From DATAGF01 sp963813355 (GTDB taxonomy: Bacteria > Actinomycetota > Thermoleophilia > Miltoncostaeales > Miltoncostaeaceae): 64,000 bases of DNA. A model generated the notes under the pieces. It worked only from the letters and a program-made list of their open reading frames with translations. It did not search any database and was not told the origin of the DNA. This document shows positions 17,616 to 26,123 of this stretch, piece after piece; position 1 is the stretch's first letter; each line of letters starts with the position of its first letter. The DNA lies in assembly GCA_963813355.1 (NCBI GenBank), contig CAWEYS010000013.1, positions 1-64,000 of the forward strand, read 5' to 3'. The position numbers and the translations under genes are program-made.

Positions 17616-17813
17616 CCGCGGCCAGCGCGACGGCGGCCGCCGCGATGCCAATCCGCGGGTTTCAGGCACACCACGATGCCGAGGGGTACTTCGTCGGCGC
17701 TCGGGCCTACTCGTCTGCGGCGGCCGATAGCTGCAGTGCCCGTTATCGGATCTCGATCGTTCGAGACGTAGTCCGGGACGAGCGGCGGGTGAAGGGCCGC
17801 GGCCATGCCCCGC
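17616..17813. other. Short gap before the insertion sequence
   Basis: Contains an open plus-strand stretch (17645-17839, FQAHHDAEGYFVGARAYSS) that continues into the insertion sequence. It is protein-like but has no recognisable family or start and may be the left part of a gene interrupted by the element. Confidence 0.3.
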
Positions 17814-19201
17814 CGAGTGGTGTGAATCCGGGCGCGTGATCCTCAGCGCGTGATGGGGATCATCGGGGTTGTCTAGGAGGCGAGCAAGGCCGGCCTCTCC
17901 TCGGTGCTCACAGGCGGTCCGGCGCCTGCGTTGATCGCGGCCATCGACCCCTCGGAGAAGTAGCGCCGCTCGGTGATCTGCCATTCGTCGTGGGTCTCCA
18001 TCAGCACCGCCCCCACCAGGCGCACGATTGCCGCCTCGTTGGGGAAGATCCCGGCCACGTCGGCGCGGCGCTTGATCTCACCGTTGACCCGCTCGAGCGG
18101 GTTCGTTGACCACACCCGGCGCCAGTGGCTCTGGGGGAACGCGGCGAAGGCGAGGACGTCCGGCGCGGCCTCGGCGAGCATCTGCTCGACCGCCGGGAAC
18201 TGGCGCCCGAGCTTCTCGGCGATGCTGGCAAGCTGCTCGGCGACGGCCTCGGCGTCCGGCTGGGCGAAGATCGTGCGGATGGCGGCGGCCACCATCTCGG
18301 CCGAGCCCTTGGGCACCCGCGCCAGCACGTTGCGCATGAAGTGGACGCGGCATCTCTGCCAGCCGGCGCCGACGATCACCGCGGCGATCGCCGACTTCAG
18401 GCCCTCGTGGGCGTCGGAGATGACGAGCTTCACCCCACCCAGGCCCCGGGCCCGCAGGCTGCGCAGGAAGGCCGTCCAGAAGGCCCCGTCCTCGGAGTCG
18501 CCGACGGCAAGGCCCAAGACCTCGCGGCCGCCGTCGGCGCGCACGCCGGTGGCGATCACCACCGCCTTTGAGACGACGTGCGGTCCCTCGTGGGCCTTCA
18601 GGTAGGTGGCGTCGAGGAACAGGTAAGGGAACGCGCTGTGGCCCAGGGGGCGATCGCGAAAGGCCCCCACGTGCTCGTCGAGCTCGCCGCAGATGCGCGA
18701 GACCTCGGATTTGGAGACACCGGCGTCGATCCCCAGGGCGCGCACCAGGTCGTCGACCTTCGCTGGTGCTCACCCCGTGCACGTAGGCCTCCATGACGAC
18801 GGCCCACAGCGCCCGGTCGATGCGCCGGCGCGGCTCGAGCAGCGAGGGAAAGAACGCGCCCGAGCGCAGCTTGGGGATCCGCAGCTCGAGGTCGCCGGCC
18901 TTGGTGGACAGGAGCCGCTCGCGGTGCCCGTTGCGGTGGGTCGTTCGCTCGGGGCTGCGCTGGTACGGCAACGCTCCGACCGCCTGGGCGGCCTCCAGCT
19001 CGATCAAGGCCTGCAGCACCAGCTGCAGCCCCGAGCGAACGACGTCCAGATCGCCGCCGGCGCGCAGCGCGCCGAGCAGCTCGGACAGGGCATCCTTATC
19101 GAGGGCCATCGGGTTCTCCTCATGCGCGACTGGCAGGTCACGCTGAGGTTCACCCGGTGGCCTCCTCAGTGGCTACCGGCTCCCGGAAATCCCACCACTC
19201 G
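17814..19201 (-). mobile_element. IS256-family insertion sequence
   Basis: About 1.39 kb with one transposase on the minus strand. Imperfect terminal inverted repeats can be read: CGAGTGGTGTGAATCCGGG at the left end (17814 on) and CGAGTGGTGGGATTTCCGGG as the reverse complement of the right end (up to 19201). I find no matching 8-9 base target duplication in the flanks, so the copy may be old or the flanks rearranged. Confidence 0.75.
17873..19109 (-). CDS. IS256-family (mutator-type) transposase, one frame break
   Basis: About 410 residues if joined. N-terminal part from ATG 19109: LDKDALSELLGALRAGG, THRNGHRERLLSTKAGDLELRIPKLR, VMEAYVHGVSTS. C-terminal part: VDDLVRALGIDAGVSKSEVSRIC, then the DDE catalytic core with YLFLDATYLKAHEG (first Asp), VKLVISDAHEGLKSAI (second Asp) and WSTNPLERVNGEIKRR (Glu). 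The parts join if one G near 18763 is removed, giving HGVSTSKVDDLVRALG. As the same kind of break occurs in housekeeping genes here, the transposase may be intact. Confidence 0.88.
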
Positions 19202-19407
19202 ACGGGACATCAGCAGGGCCGCACGGGCCGCTTCAACGCTTGTCGCTACGAAACCGACTCGCCCGGATTGACCTACGGCATCGTCGCGGCGCTCTTCGAT
19301 GTCGGCGACCTCCCGCCCGCCGGTACATCGTCTGTGTCACGGCGTCGCAGGACATCAACGGCGGGCGGCCGTACATCCACGTCGTCTGCCGACGTCGCAC
19401 GATCTAG
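19202..19407 (+). pseudogene. Gene fragment right of the insertion sequence
   Basis: Protein-like reading in two frames: FNACRYETDSPGLTYGIVAA then, after a shift near 19318, RYIVCVTASQDINGGRPYIH ending at a TAG at about 19407. It has no start of its own and abuts the insertion sequence, so it may be the end of an interrupted gene. Family unknown. Confidence 0.35.
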
Positions 19408-20088
19408 GAGGCGGCGGGGAGAGCGAGGGCGAGGCATTACCACCGCCCTACCCGCCGTGATGAGGACGATCGCGATGGACGAGTCGATCGTCGCGGAGGG
19501 CACTTTTGCTGGGGCGCCCAATCGAAGGAGGCTCGATCGGGATCGCGAGAAATCTCGCCGCGATTAGTTGGTTCGCCCCACCCTCCTACGGAGGGCCCTC
19601 CACAAAAACGTCCCCTCGGGGCGAACCGTTCGCGTCACCCCGGTCGAGCGGTCGAGGGGGGCCGATCGCCGTCGAGCGCGGGCGATCGCCGGAGCCGCAG
19701 GGCTAAAGCCCGGACCCTCCTCGGCCGATGGTCGAGGGCGCGGGCAATGAGCCCGGTTCCCGTCCGAGGGGCCGGGCTCGTTGCGTTGGCCTCAGGCTGC
19801 GGGAGCCGACGACTTCCGCCACGAAGCCGCCCGACAGGCTGAGCCACAGACCGCGCGTGACGTCGCCGTCCGTCGAGCGGCCGGGAGCGCAAGAGCAGAA
19901 CCGCTGTAGCGCCGGCGGCGGCTCCGGCGGAGGAGGAGGGGCCGGGCCTCTCCCGAGCGCGAGCCGGCTGGCTCATCGGTCGGCCCCGTGTAGCCGCCCG
20001 GATTTCGCCGGGACCATGCGGCATGCGGGAAATGTCAGGCGACGCCCAGAAGGCGCTTATGGGCAGGGAGTTTTGTTCGCCAACCGGA
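19408..20088. other. Right end of island without recognisable gene
   Basis: About 680 bases of mixed composition. A hairpin with arms GAGCCCGG (19749-19756) and CCGGGCTC (19772-19779) could be a terminator. No ORF here has a recognisable product. Confidence 0.4.
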
Positions 20089-20133
20089 CGCCTTGTAAGC
20101 GGCAGGTCCCCGGTTCGAATCCGGGCTCCGGCT
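20089..20133 (+). repeat. Right attachment-site repeat (partial tRNA-Thr copy)
   Basis: Exact 45-base copy of the 3' part of tRNA-Thr (14441-14485). It lacks the 5' half and cannot fold as a tRNA, so it is an att site and not a second gene. Confidence 0.85.
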
Positions 20134-20177
20134 GCTCGCTCTTCGGGGCCTGCCCCAGCGACGCTGGCTTCCGCGAC

Positions 20178-20303
20178 GTGGTCCGGGGCCCGACGGAGGC
20201 CTCGGAGATCGGGTTCTGGGGCGGGCTCGGCGTCGCGGTCGCCTTGGTAGCCGTCCTGCTCGCGCCCGGGCTCATCCGCTTCCTGAGGACCGACTTCAAG
20301 TAA
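20178..20303 (+). CDS. Possible 41-residue single-helix membrane protein
   Basis: From GTG 20178: a short polar start, then WGGLGVAVALVAVLLAPGLI as one membrane helix and a basic end RFLRTDFK. It begins just after the right att repeat. No strong ribosome site is seen, and it could be the tail of a gene cut by the integration event. Function unknown. Confidence 0.35.
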   Translation: MVRGPTEASEIGFWGGLGVAVALVAVLLAPGLIRFLRTDFK

Positions 20304-20486
20304 CGGCGCGGGGCAGGGCGCCGAGCGCAAGGATCGCCGCCCCGCATGGCCCGGCGACCTGCCCACGCCTGACACCGCAGGGTGGGGCCCCGACGGCCGG
20401 GATCGCGCACGGCCTCCCCCTTGTCAGGCACCCGGCGGATCGTCGAACATCACGCCGCCCGCCCACAACCTGTCAGGTCGCCCGCC

Positions 20487-20614
20487 ATGAGCGAGCGCGC
20501 GCATCCCAAGCTCATCCACTTCAACCGGCTGGACAAGGGCGGGCACTCGCCGCCTGGGAGCAGCCGGAGCTGCTCACGTCGGAGCTCCGGACCGCCTTCC
20601 GGTCGTTGCGCTAG
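20487..20614 (+). pseudogene. Remnant of an epoxide hydrolase C-terminus
   Basis: HPKLIHFNRLDKGGHS and, after a one-base shift, WEQPELLTSELRTAFRSLR-stop match the end of the intact epoxide hydrolase downstream (VAYFNEVDRGGHFAAWEEP to FSSEVRATFRSLR). The fragment has lost everything upstream of the last 40 residues. It shows that a second, similar hydrolase gene once stood here. Divergence from the intact copy is too large for a recent duplication or an assembly artefact. Confidence 0.6.
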
Positions 20615-20742
20615 GCCACCCCCGGTTCGCGCCCGTGGACATGCTCCCGCTCGGCGAGCAGACCAGGGACTTCCACGGGCGCGACGGGCGGTCGAGCGCT
20701 TCAGGCTCGTCATCACCACCATCTCCAATAAGGAGGACCACC

Positions 20743-21945
20743 ATGGCCACGGCCGAGACCTCCGCGGGCGACGCCGCGATCCGGCCGTTCACGGTCGAGA
20801 TCCCCGAGGCGGAGCTCGAGGCCCTACGCGCGCGCATCGCGGCAACGCGCTGGCCCAGCAAGGAGCTCGTCGCCGATCGGTCGCAGGGCGTCCAGCTCGC
20901 GACGACCCGGGCGCTCGCGGACTACTGGGCGAACGAGTACGACTTCGGGCGCGTGGAGGCGAGGCTGAACGCGCTGCCGCAGTTCACGACCCAGATCGAC
21001 GGGGTGGACATCCACTTCATCCACGTGAGGTCGCGTCACGAGAACGCGTTGCCGCTGATCATGACGCACGGTTGGCCCGGCTCGGTCATCGAGCTGCTCG
21101 AGACCATCGGCCCGCTGACCGACCCGACCGCGCACGGTGGGCAAGCGGAGGACGCGTTCCACCTCGTGCTGCCGTCCCTGCCCGGCTACGGCTTCTCCGG
21201 CGAGCCCGCCGACCTCGGCTGGAACGCCGGCCGCGTCGCGCAGGCCTGGGCGGAGCTGATGCACCGCCTCGGCTACACCCGCTATGTCGCCCAGGGCGGC
21301 GACGTGGGCGCCCTCGTCACCGACGCGATGGGACGCCAGGCGCCCGAGGGGCTGCTCGGCATCCACATGAACCTGCTCGTGACGGTGCTGGCCGGCCCCC
21401 CACCGGCGGAATCCGAGCAGGAACGCGCGGCGGCGGCCCAGCTCGCCACATTCAGGGAGGACGGCTTCGGCTACTTCCTGGAGATGGCCACGCGGCCGCA
21501 GACGATCGGCTACGCCCTGCTGGACTCACCCGTCGCCCTGGCCGCCTGGCTGCTCGACCACGACACGGACAGCTACTACAAGATCGCCCGCGCCTTCGTC
21601 GACGGCGAGCCCGCGGGCAATCTCACCCGGGACAGCATCGTCGACAACATCACGGTGTACTGGCTGACGGGCACCGGCGCCTCGGCCGCCCGGTCGTACT
21701 GGGAGGACGGACGAGCCCTGGCTCAAGCACTCGCGTCCGGCCAGGCTCCTCCGGACGTCTCGCTCCCGGTCGGCTTCACCTCCTTCCCCGGCGAGATCTG
21801 GCGGACCCCGCGCAGCTGGGTCGAGAACTCCTACCCCAACGTCGCCTACTTCAACGAGGTCGACAGGGGCGGCCACTTCGCCGCCTGGGAGGAGCCGGAG
21901 CTCTTCTCGTCCGAGGTCCGGGCGACCTTCCGATCGCTGCGATGA
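20743..21945 (+). CDS. Epoxide hydrolase (alpha/beta fold, EHN domain)
   Basis: 400 residues, ATG preceded by AGGAGG. The first 110 residues are the epoxide-hydrolase N-terminal domain (IRPFTVEIPEAELEALRARI, TRWP). The hydrolase core shows THGWPGS (oxyanion hole), the nucleophile aspartate in YVAQGGDVGALV, and the histidine in DRGGHFAAWEEP. It opens epoxides to diols. Its stop overlaps the start of the thioredoxin-like gene (ATGA), so the two are co-translated. Relatives are often involved in detoxification or secondary metabolism; substrate unknown. Confidence 0.9.
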   Translation: MATAETSAGDAAIRPFTVEIPEAELEALRARIAATRWPSKELVADRSQGVQLATTRALADYWANEYDFGRVEARLNALPQFTTQIDGVDIHFIHVRSRHENALPLIMTHGWPGSVIELLETIGPLTDPTAHGGQAEDAFHLVLPSLPGYGFSGEPADLGWNAGRVAQAWAELMHRLGYTRYVAQGGDVGALVTDAMGRQAPEGLLGIHMNLLVTVLAGPPPAESEQERAAAAQLATFREDGFGYFLEMATRPQTIGYALLDSPVALAAWLLDHDTDSYYKIARAFVDGEPAGNLTRDSIVDNITVYWLTGTGASAARSYWEDGRALAQALASGQAPPDVSLPVGFTSFPGEIWRTPRSWVENSYPNVAYFNEVDRGGHFAAWEEPELFSSEVRATFRSLR

Positions 21946-22896
21946 CGGCGTTCAAGCGTCTGCACATGCCCCCGCTCGGCGGGGCCGACCGAGTGGCTCA
22001 ACTCCGAGCCGCTCGACCCCGCCGGGCTGCGCGGCCGCGTCGTGCTCGTGAACTTCTGGACGCTGACCTGCATCAACTGGCTGCGCCAGGAGCCCTACGT
22101 CCGCGCCTGGTCGCGGGCCTACCGGGACGACGGGCTGGTCGTGATCGGCGTCCACACGCCCGAGTTCTCGTTCGAGCACGACGTCGACGGCGTGCGCCGG
22201 GCGACGGCGGAGCGAGACATCGACTACCCGGTCGCGGTCGACAGCGACTACGCGATCTGGAGCGCCTTCGACAACCACTACTGGCCGGCGCTCTACTTCA
22301 TCGACGCGGACGGCATCATCGCCGACGACCACTTCGGCGAAGGCCGGTACGAGGAGTCCGAGCGCGTCATCCAGCGGCTGCTCGGGGTCGAGCGCGAGCT
22401 CGTCTCCGTCGAGGGGCGCGGCGTGGAGGCGGAGGCCGACTGGGACCACCTGCGCACGCCCGAGACCTACCTCGGCCACGGGCGCGGTGAGCGCTTCGCC
22501 TCGCCCCACGGCGCCGGCCTCGACGAGCGCCGCGCCTATGCGCTCCCCGAGCGCCTCCGCCTCAACCACTGGGCGCTCGTCGGCGAGTGGACGGTCGGCC
22601 GCGAGCAGGTCGTGCTGGAGGGGGCCGGTGGGAGCATCGCCTTCCGCTTCCACGCGCGCGACGCGCACCTCGTGCTGGCGTCCGGAGCAGGCGAGCCGAT
22701 CCCCTTCCGCGTGCTCCTCGACGGCGAGGCGCCGGGCCCGTCAGCCGGCGTGGACGTTGACGAGGACGGCAACGGCCTGCTCCGGGAGGGCCGCCTCTAC
22801 CAGCTCCTGCGCGAGCGCGACGCGGTCCGCGAGCGGACGCTGCAGATCACCTTCCTCGAGCCCGGCGCCGAGGCGTACTCGTTCACGTTCGGGTAG
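21942..22896 (+). CDS. Thioredoxin-like protein with C-terminal beta domain, one frame break
   Basis: About 318 residues. The N-terminal thioredoxin fold reads EWLNSEPLDPAGLRGRVVLV then NFWTLTCINWLRQEPYVRAW; the active site keeps one cysteine, similar to the soluble C-terminal part of DipZ-type proteins. FIDADGIIADDHFGEG belongs to the same fold. From about residue 200 a beta-rich domain follows (IAFRFHARDAHLVLASGAGE), also typical of DipZ relatives. The first 15 residues are in another frame; removing one C near 21991 joins MTAFKRLHMPPLGGAD to EWLN. Likely extracytoplasmic or peroxide-related redox function, but no signal peptide is seen. Confidence 0.75.
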
Positions 22897-22971
22897 CCGG
22901 AAATGGCGCGCATATCCGAGGCGGCGAGCGTCGCGTTGACGCGCCGCCGGACGCCGTGGTCTCGGCGCCCC

Positions 22972-24013
22972 TCACGGCCGGCGAGCCTCGCGGATCCGCG
23001 GTCCCAGGCTGGCGAGCTCGCCGAAGGCCAGGCCGATCACGATGCCGAGCATGCTGTCGGCCATGCGGTCGATGGCCACCGTGTCGCCCTCGAAGTTGAC
23101 GGCGCTGATCATGAGCAGCACCGTCGGGGTGAGCAGCACGACGAGCCAGAAGTATCCGCGCTCGTCGAGCGCGTAGAGCAGGAACGCGGTGGCCGCCGCG
23201 CACGCCAGCAGCGGCCAGCGGTTATCCGTCGCGAGGGTGATGCCCACGATCAGGCCCCCCGCGATGAGCGTGCCGGCGGCGCGCTGGATGCTGCGCAGGA
23301 GGGTCCCGTGCTCGCTGGGCTGGAGGATCGCGAGGGTCGTCAGCGGCACCCAGTAGCCGTGCGGCAGATCGATCAGGCGGTACAGCAGGCTGCCCGCCCC
23401 GACCGCGACGGCCAGGCGCAGGGCATGCGCCTGCAGCGCGTTGTCGTGCCGCAGCGCGGAGCGCACCGTCCGCAGCGCGGCGAGGCCGACCTGAATCGAG
23501 CGCTCCGGCCCGCGGCGGGCGAGGACCATCAACGCCAGGCCGGGAACCGCGCCGAGCGCGAACCAGGTGAGCCGCTCGCCGACCGGGGCGGTGGCGGGGA
23601 GACCGGCGAGGATCACGAAGACCGCGGAGGTCGCGAAGCCCAGCAGCGCGCCGCTCGGTCCGGCCGCCCGGAAGAAGGCCCAGAGCGCGACCCAGGCGAC
23701 GGAGAGCAGGACCAGGCGCGCGTCGCCCGTGCCCGCGGCACCGGCGAGGGCGAGCGCGGCGGCTCCTCCGAGCACGGCGAGCGAGCCCCACCACAGCCGC
23801 GCCCTCAGGCCGGCGCGCGGCACGCACAGGGCGGTGTTCAGCCCGCCGATCGCGGCCGTGAACCCGGCCGCGGGCTCGTTCGACCGCCAGCCCGATCGCG
23901 AGCGGCCCGATCGCGGCCAGTGCGCCCGCCAGGCCGGAGCGCCAATCGACGTCTCGCTCCTCGGTGCGAAACGCCTCCCGCACCAGGTCCGAAGCGGCGG
24001 ACATCGAGCCCAT
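22972..24013 (-). CDS. FUSC-family membrane protein, one frame break
   Basis: About 346 residues, ten or so membrane helices in two similar halves. The second half contains HGYWVPLTTLAILQPSEHGT and IQRAAGTLIAGGLIVGITLA, the conserved pattern of the fusaric-acid-resistance-like (FUSC) family. The N-terminus (SAASDLVREAFRTEERDVDW) is in a different frame; removing one G near 23883 gives LAVNEPAAGFTAAIGGLN. Members are thought to export aromatic acids or act as inner-membrane efflux parts; the role here is unknown. It stands alone, convergent with the thioredoxin-like gene. Confidence 0.78.
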
Positions 24014-24073
24014 CTTGCCGGATCCCGGCGGCTAGGCTTCGACGCGTCCGCGAGCGAGGGCCGGGGGGTGGGG

Positions 24074-24334
24074 GTGACGCAGACTCAGGATGAACCCGGC
24101 GGACGCCCCGCCGAGGAGCGCGTGCTCGCCTACCTCGAGGGAGTCAGCCCCGATGACGTGCTCAAGGCCGCGCGCCGGTTCGACGAGTACGGCGAGGCCC
24201 AGGCAGTCGCGCTCGGCCGCATCCAGATGGCCCGCGCCGCCGCCGAGGAGGCCAACGACGGCGAGGCCGTCGAGGTGCTGATCGCCCTGGCCGACCTGGA
24301 GAAGGCGGGCGACGGCGCCCGTGACCCCGACTAG
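24074..24334 (+). CDS. Small acidic helical protein, unknown
   Basis: 86 residues from GTG 24074 (another in-frame GTG lies two codons earlier). Rich in Ala and Glu, predicted largely helical (DDVLKAARRFDEYGEAQAVALGRIQMARAAAEEANDG). No family recognised. It is followed 24 bases later by the DUF5995 gene in the same direction. Confidence 0.5.
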   Translation: MTQTQDEPGGRPAEERVLAYLEGVSPDDVLKAARRFDEYGEAQAVALGRIQMARAAAEEANDGEAVEVLIALADLEKAGDGARDPD

Positions 24335-24358
24335 CGGCCGTCGCGCAGGCTGGCCGGG

Positions 24359-25183
24359 GTGATCCGGGCTGTTGCCCGCGTGGGGGCGAGGCTGGGAAGA
24401 TCGCCGCCCGTGGCCGTCAAGGGCACCATCGCCGACCCCGAGCTCGCGGCGATCGCAAGCCGGCTGGCGAGCCACGCCCGCCGCTACGAGCGCGAGCGGG
24501 ACTCCCGGTGCGTGTTCACCCACTCCTACGCCCTCCTGACGGCGGCGTTGGACCGCCACATGGCCGAGGACCGGCCCGAGCACCCCGAGTACCTCCTGGC
24601 CATCGCGCAACGGTTCGCCGACCGCTACCTCCTGGCCCTCGACACCTGGGACGCGGGCCGCCGCGACGAGGTCTCCCCGGGCTGGCGGATCGTGTTCGAG
24701 CGGATCGCGACCCGCCGGACGTCGCCGCTCGAGGACCTGGTCGTCGGGGTGTACGCCCACATCGTCCACGACCTCCCCTTCGTGCTGGCCGACCTCGCCG
24801 AGGACGGGCGCATCGGGCCGATCGGCACCTACCACCGGGTGAGCGACGTGATCGTCGGCGCGATGGACCACATCGTCGACGACGTCGGCCGCCGCTACAG
24901 CCCGTGGATCCGCTGGCTCGACCGCCTCGGCGGCGACGACGACGAGATCCTGTCCGGTTACGGCATCCGCGTCGGGCGGGGGATGGCCTGGTACAACGCC
25001 CAGCGCCTCCTCGCCCCCGAGACCCGCGAGGGGGCGCTGCGCTCGCTGGACCGCAGCACCCTCGTGTTCGTGGAGCGGTTGCTCCAGCCGTCGGTGTGGT
25101 CCCCCAGCGGCGTCGCGCTCCGCGCGCTGCGGCGGCTCACGTCGCTCTTCCGCCGCTGGCCGCGGGAGGACGACGCGCACTAG
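24359..25183 (+). CDS. DUF5995 family protein
   Basis: 274 residues if GTG 24359 is used; GTG 24410 (AVKGTIADPELAAIASRL) is an alternative with a slightly better upstream purine run. All-helical protein without signal peptide. Motifs RRYERERDSRCVFTHSYALLT and VVGVYAHIVHDLPFVLAD (conserved histidines) fit DUF5995 proteins of actinobacteria as I remember them. The repeated His/Asp suggests metal binding, which is inference. Function unknown. Confidence 0.65.
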   Translation: MIRAVARVGARLGRSPPVAVKGTIADPELAAIASRLASHARRYERERDSRCVFTHSYALLTAALDRHMAEDRPEHPEYLLAIAQRFADRYLLALDTWDAGRRDEVSPGWRIVFERIATRRTSPLEDLVVGVYAHIVHDLPFVLADLAEDGRIGPIGTYHRVSDVIVGAMDHIVDDVGRRYSPWIRWLDRLGGDDDEILSGYGIRVGRGMAWYNAQRLLAPETREGALRSLDRSTLVFVERLLQPSVWSPSGVALRALRRLTSLFRRWPREDDAH

Positions 25184-25249
25184 CGTTTGCGGCTCGTCCT
25201 CACCGGACAACCTGGGATGGGAGCGGACCTCGGCCGATCGGAGGGGACG

Positions 25250-25333
25250 GTGGACGCCGCCGGCGTGACGATCTTCGTCATCGCGATCCTGATCGTCGCG
25301 GCGATCGCTATCCGCACGGGCACGCGGCGGTGA
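25250..25333 (+). CDS. 27-residue single-pass membrane peptide
   Basis: From GTG 25250 preceded by GGAGGGGA at good distance. The peptide is almost one helix, VTIFVIAILIVAAIAIRTGTRR, with a basic cytoplasmic end. It lies between the DUF5995 gene and the convergent hydrolase. Very short membrane proteins of this shape often regulate larger membrane complexes, but nothing in context shows a partner. Confidence 0.4.
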   Translation: MDAAGVTIFVIAILIVAAIAIRTGTRR

Positions 25334-25337
25334 CCGG

Positions 25338-26123
25338 CTAGGACTCGATCTCGACCGCCTCGCCGATGGGCAGCCACCGCACGTGCGAGGCGACGTCGGG
25401 GGCGGACGCGAGCGCGCGCTCGACCGCCGCGCGACCGTCCCGGAAGTGCGCCCAGCCCTCGTAGTGGACCGGGATCGCGACGCGCGGCCGGACCAGGCGG
25501 CACAGCTCGACGGCGTCGCGGCCGGTCATCGTGTAGCGCAGCGGGCCGGTCACCGGGAAGCGGACCCCGCCGAGGTGGAGCAGGGCGACGTCCACCTGCA
25601 GGCGGTCGGCGACCGCGCGGACGCCGTCGTAGAGGACCGTGTCGCCCGAGATCCACAGCGCCCCGCGCTCCTGGCCGTCCCAGCGCAGGGCGAAGCCGAC
25701 CACGTCGCCCACGAGCGGGTGGCTGAGCGGGGGGCCGTGGCGACAGGGGGTGGCCGTGACGTCGATCGGCGGCCGCCCGGGCGCCTCGAGGCGGGTCGTC
25801 TCCCAGGGCTCCAGCCCGCGCGCGGTGCCCCCCAGGCGCCGCGCCCCCGAGGCCGTCGTCACGACGGCGCCGGCCGCCGGCAGCAGCGCCCGGCCGGCGC
25901 GGTCGAGGTTGTCGCCGTGGTGGTCGTGGGTCAGCAGCACGGCGTCGATCGGCGGCAGGTCCGCGGCGGCGACCGCCGGCCCGGCCGTCTTGCGCGAGCC
26001 CGTGCCCCAGCCGAAGCGGTAGCTGCCGCCCGCGGGGTCGAACGTCGGGTCGGTGAGCAGGCGCCAGCCGGCGGCTTCGATCAGGACCGTCGGGCCGCCG
26101 ATGTGGGTGATGCGGAGGCTCAG
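25338..26123 (-). CDS. Metallo-beta-lactamase-fold hydrolase (UlaG-like)
   Basis: About 261 residues. The likely start is a CTG at 26123 that overlaps the stop of the upstream hydrolase (CTGA) with GGAGGACGGGG before it; there is no ATG or GTG near. Metal ligands are in LLTHDHHGDNLD (HxHxDN form), the aspartate in ALWISGDTVLYDG, and the last histidine in PVHYEGWAHF. This matches the L-ascorbate-6-phosphate lactonase-like branch of the fold. Substrate unknown. Probably translated together with the alpha/beta hydrolase. Confidence 0.82.
   Translation of the reverse strand: MSLRITHIGGPTVLIEAAGWRLLTDPTFDPAGGSYRFGWGTGSRKTAGPAVAAADLPPIDAVLLTHDHHGDNLDRAGRALLPAAGAVVTTASGARRLGGTARGLEPWETTRLEAPGRPPIDVTATPCRHGPPLSHPLVGDVVGFALRWDGQERGALWISGDTVLYDGVRAVADRLQVDVALLHLGGVRFPVTGPLRYTMTGRDAVELCRLVRPRVAIPVHYEGWAHFRDGRAAVERALASAPDVASHVRWLPIGEAVEIES

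Larger units (their letters stand above)
14412..20133. mobile_element. Putative 5.6-kb genomic island in tRNA-Thr
   Basis: Bounded by tRNA-Thr and a 45-bp exact copy of its 3' part. Contents: an FG-GAP surface protein, a repeat-module fragment, an IS256-family element and gene fragments. No integrase, excisionase or replication gene is recognisable, so it is either a decayed element or was mobilised in trans. Gene density is low and the small ORFs look broken, unlike the compact flanks. Confidence 0.65.

Noticed and set aside
20050..20200. Second tRNA-Thr gene
   Set aside because: Only the 3' 45 bases match; the acceptor 5' strand and D-arm are missing, so it is an att repeat.
22920..24093. 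Long plus-strand ORF opposite the FUSC gene
   Set aside because: Composition is that of antisense to a membrane protein; no start or family.
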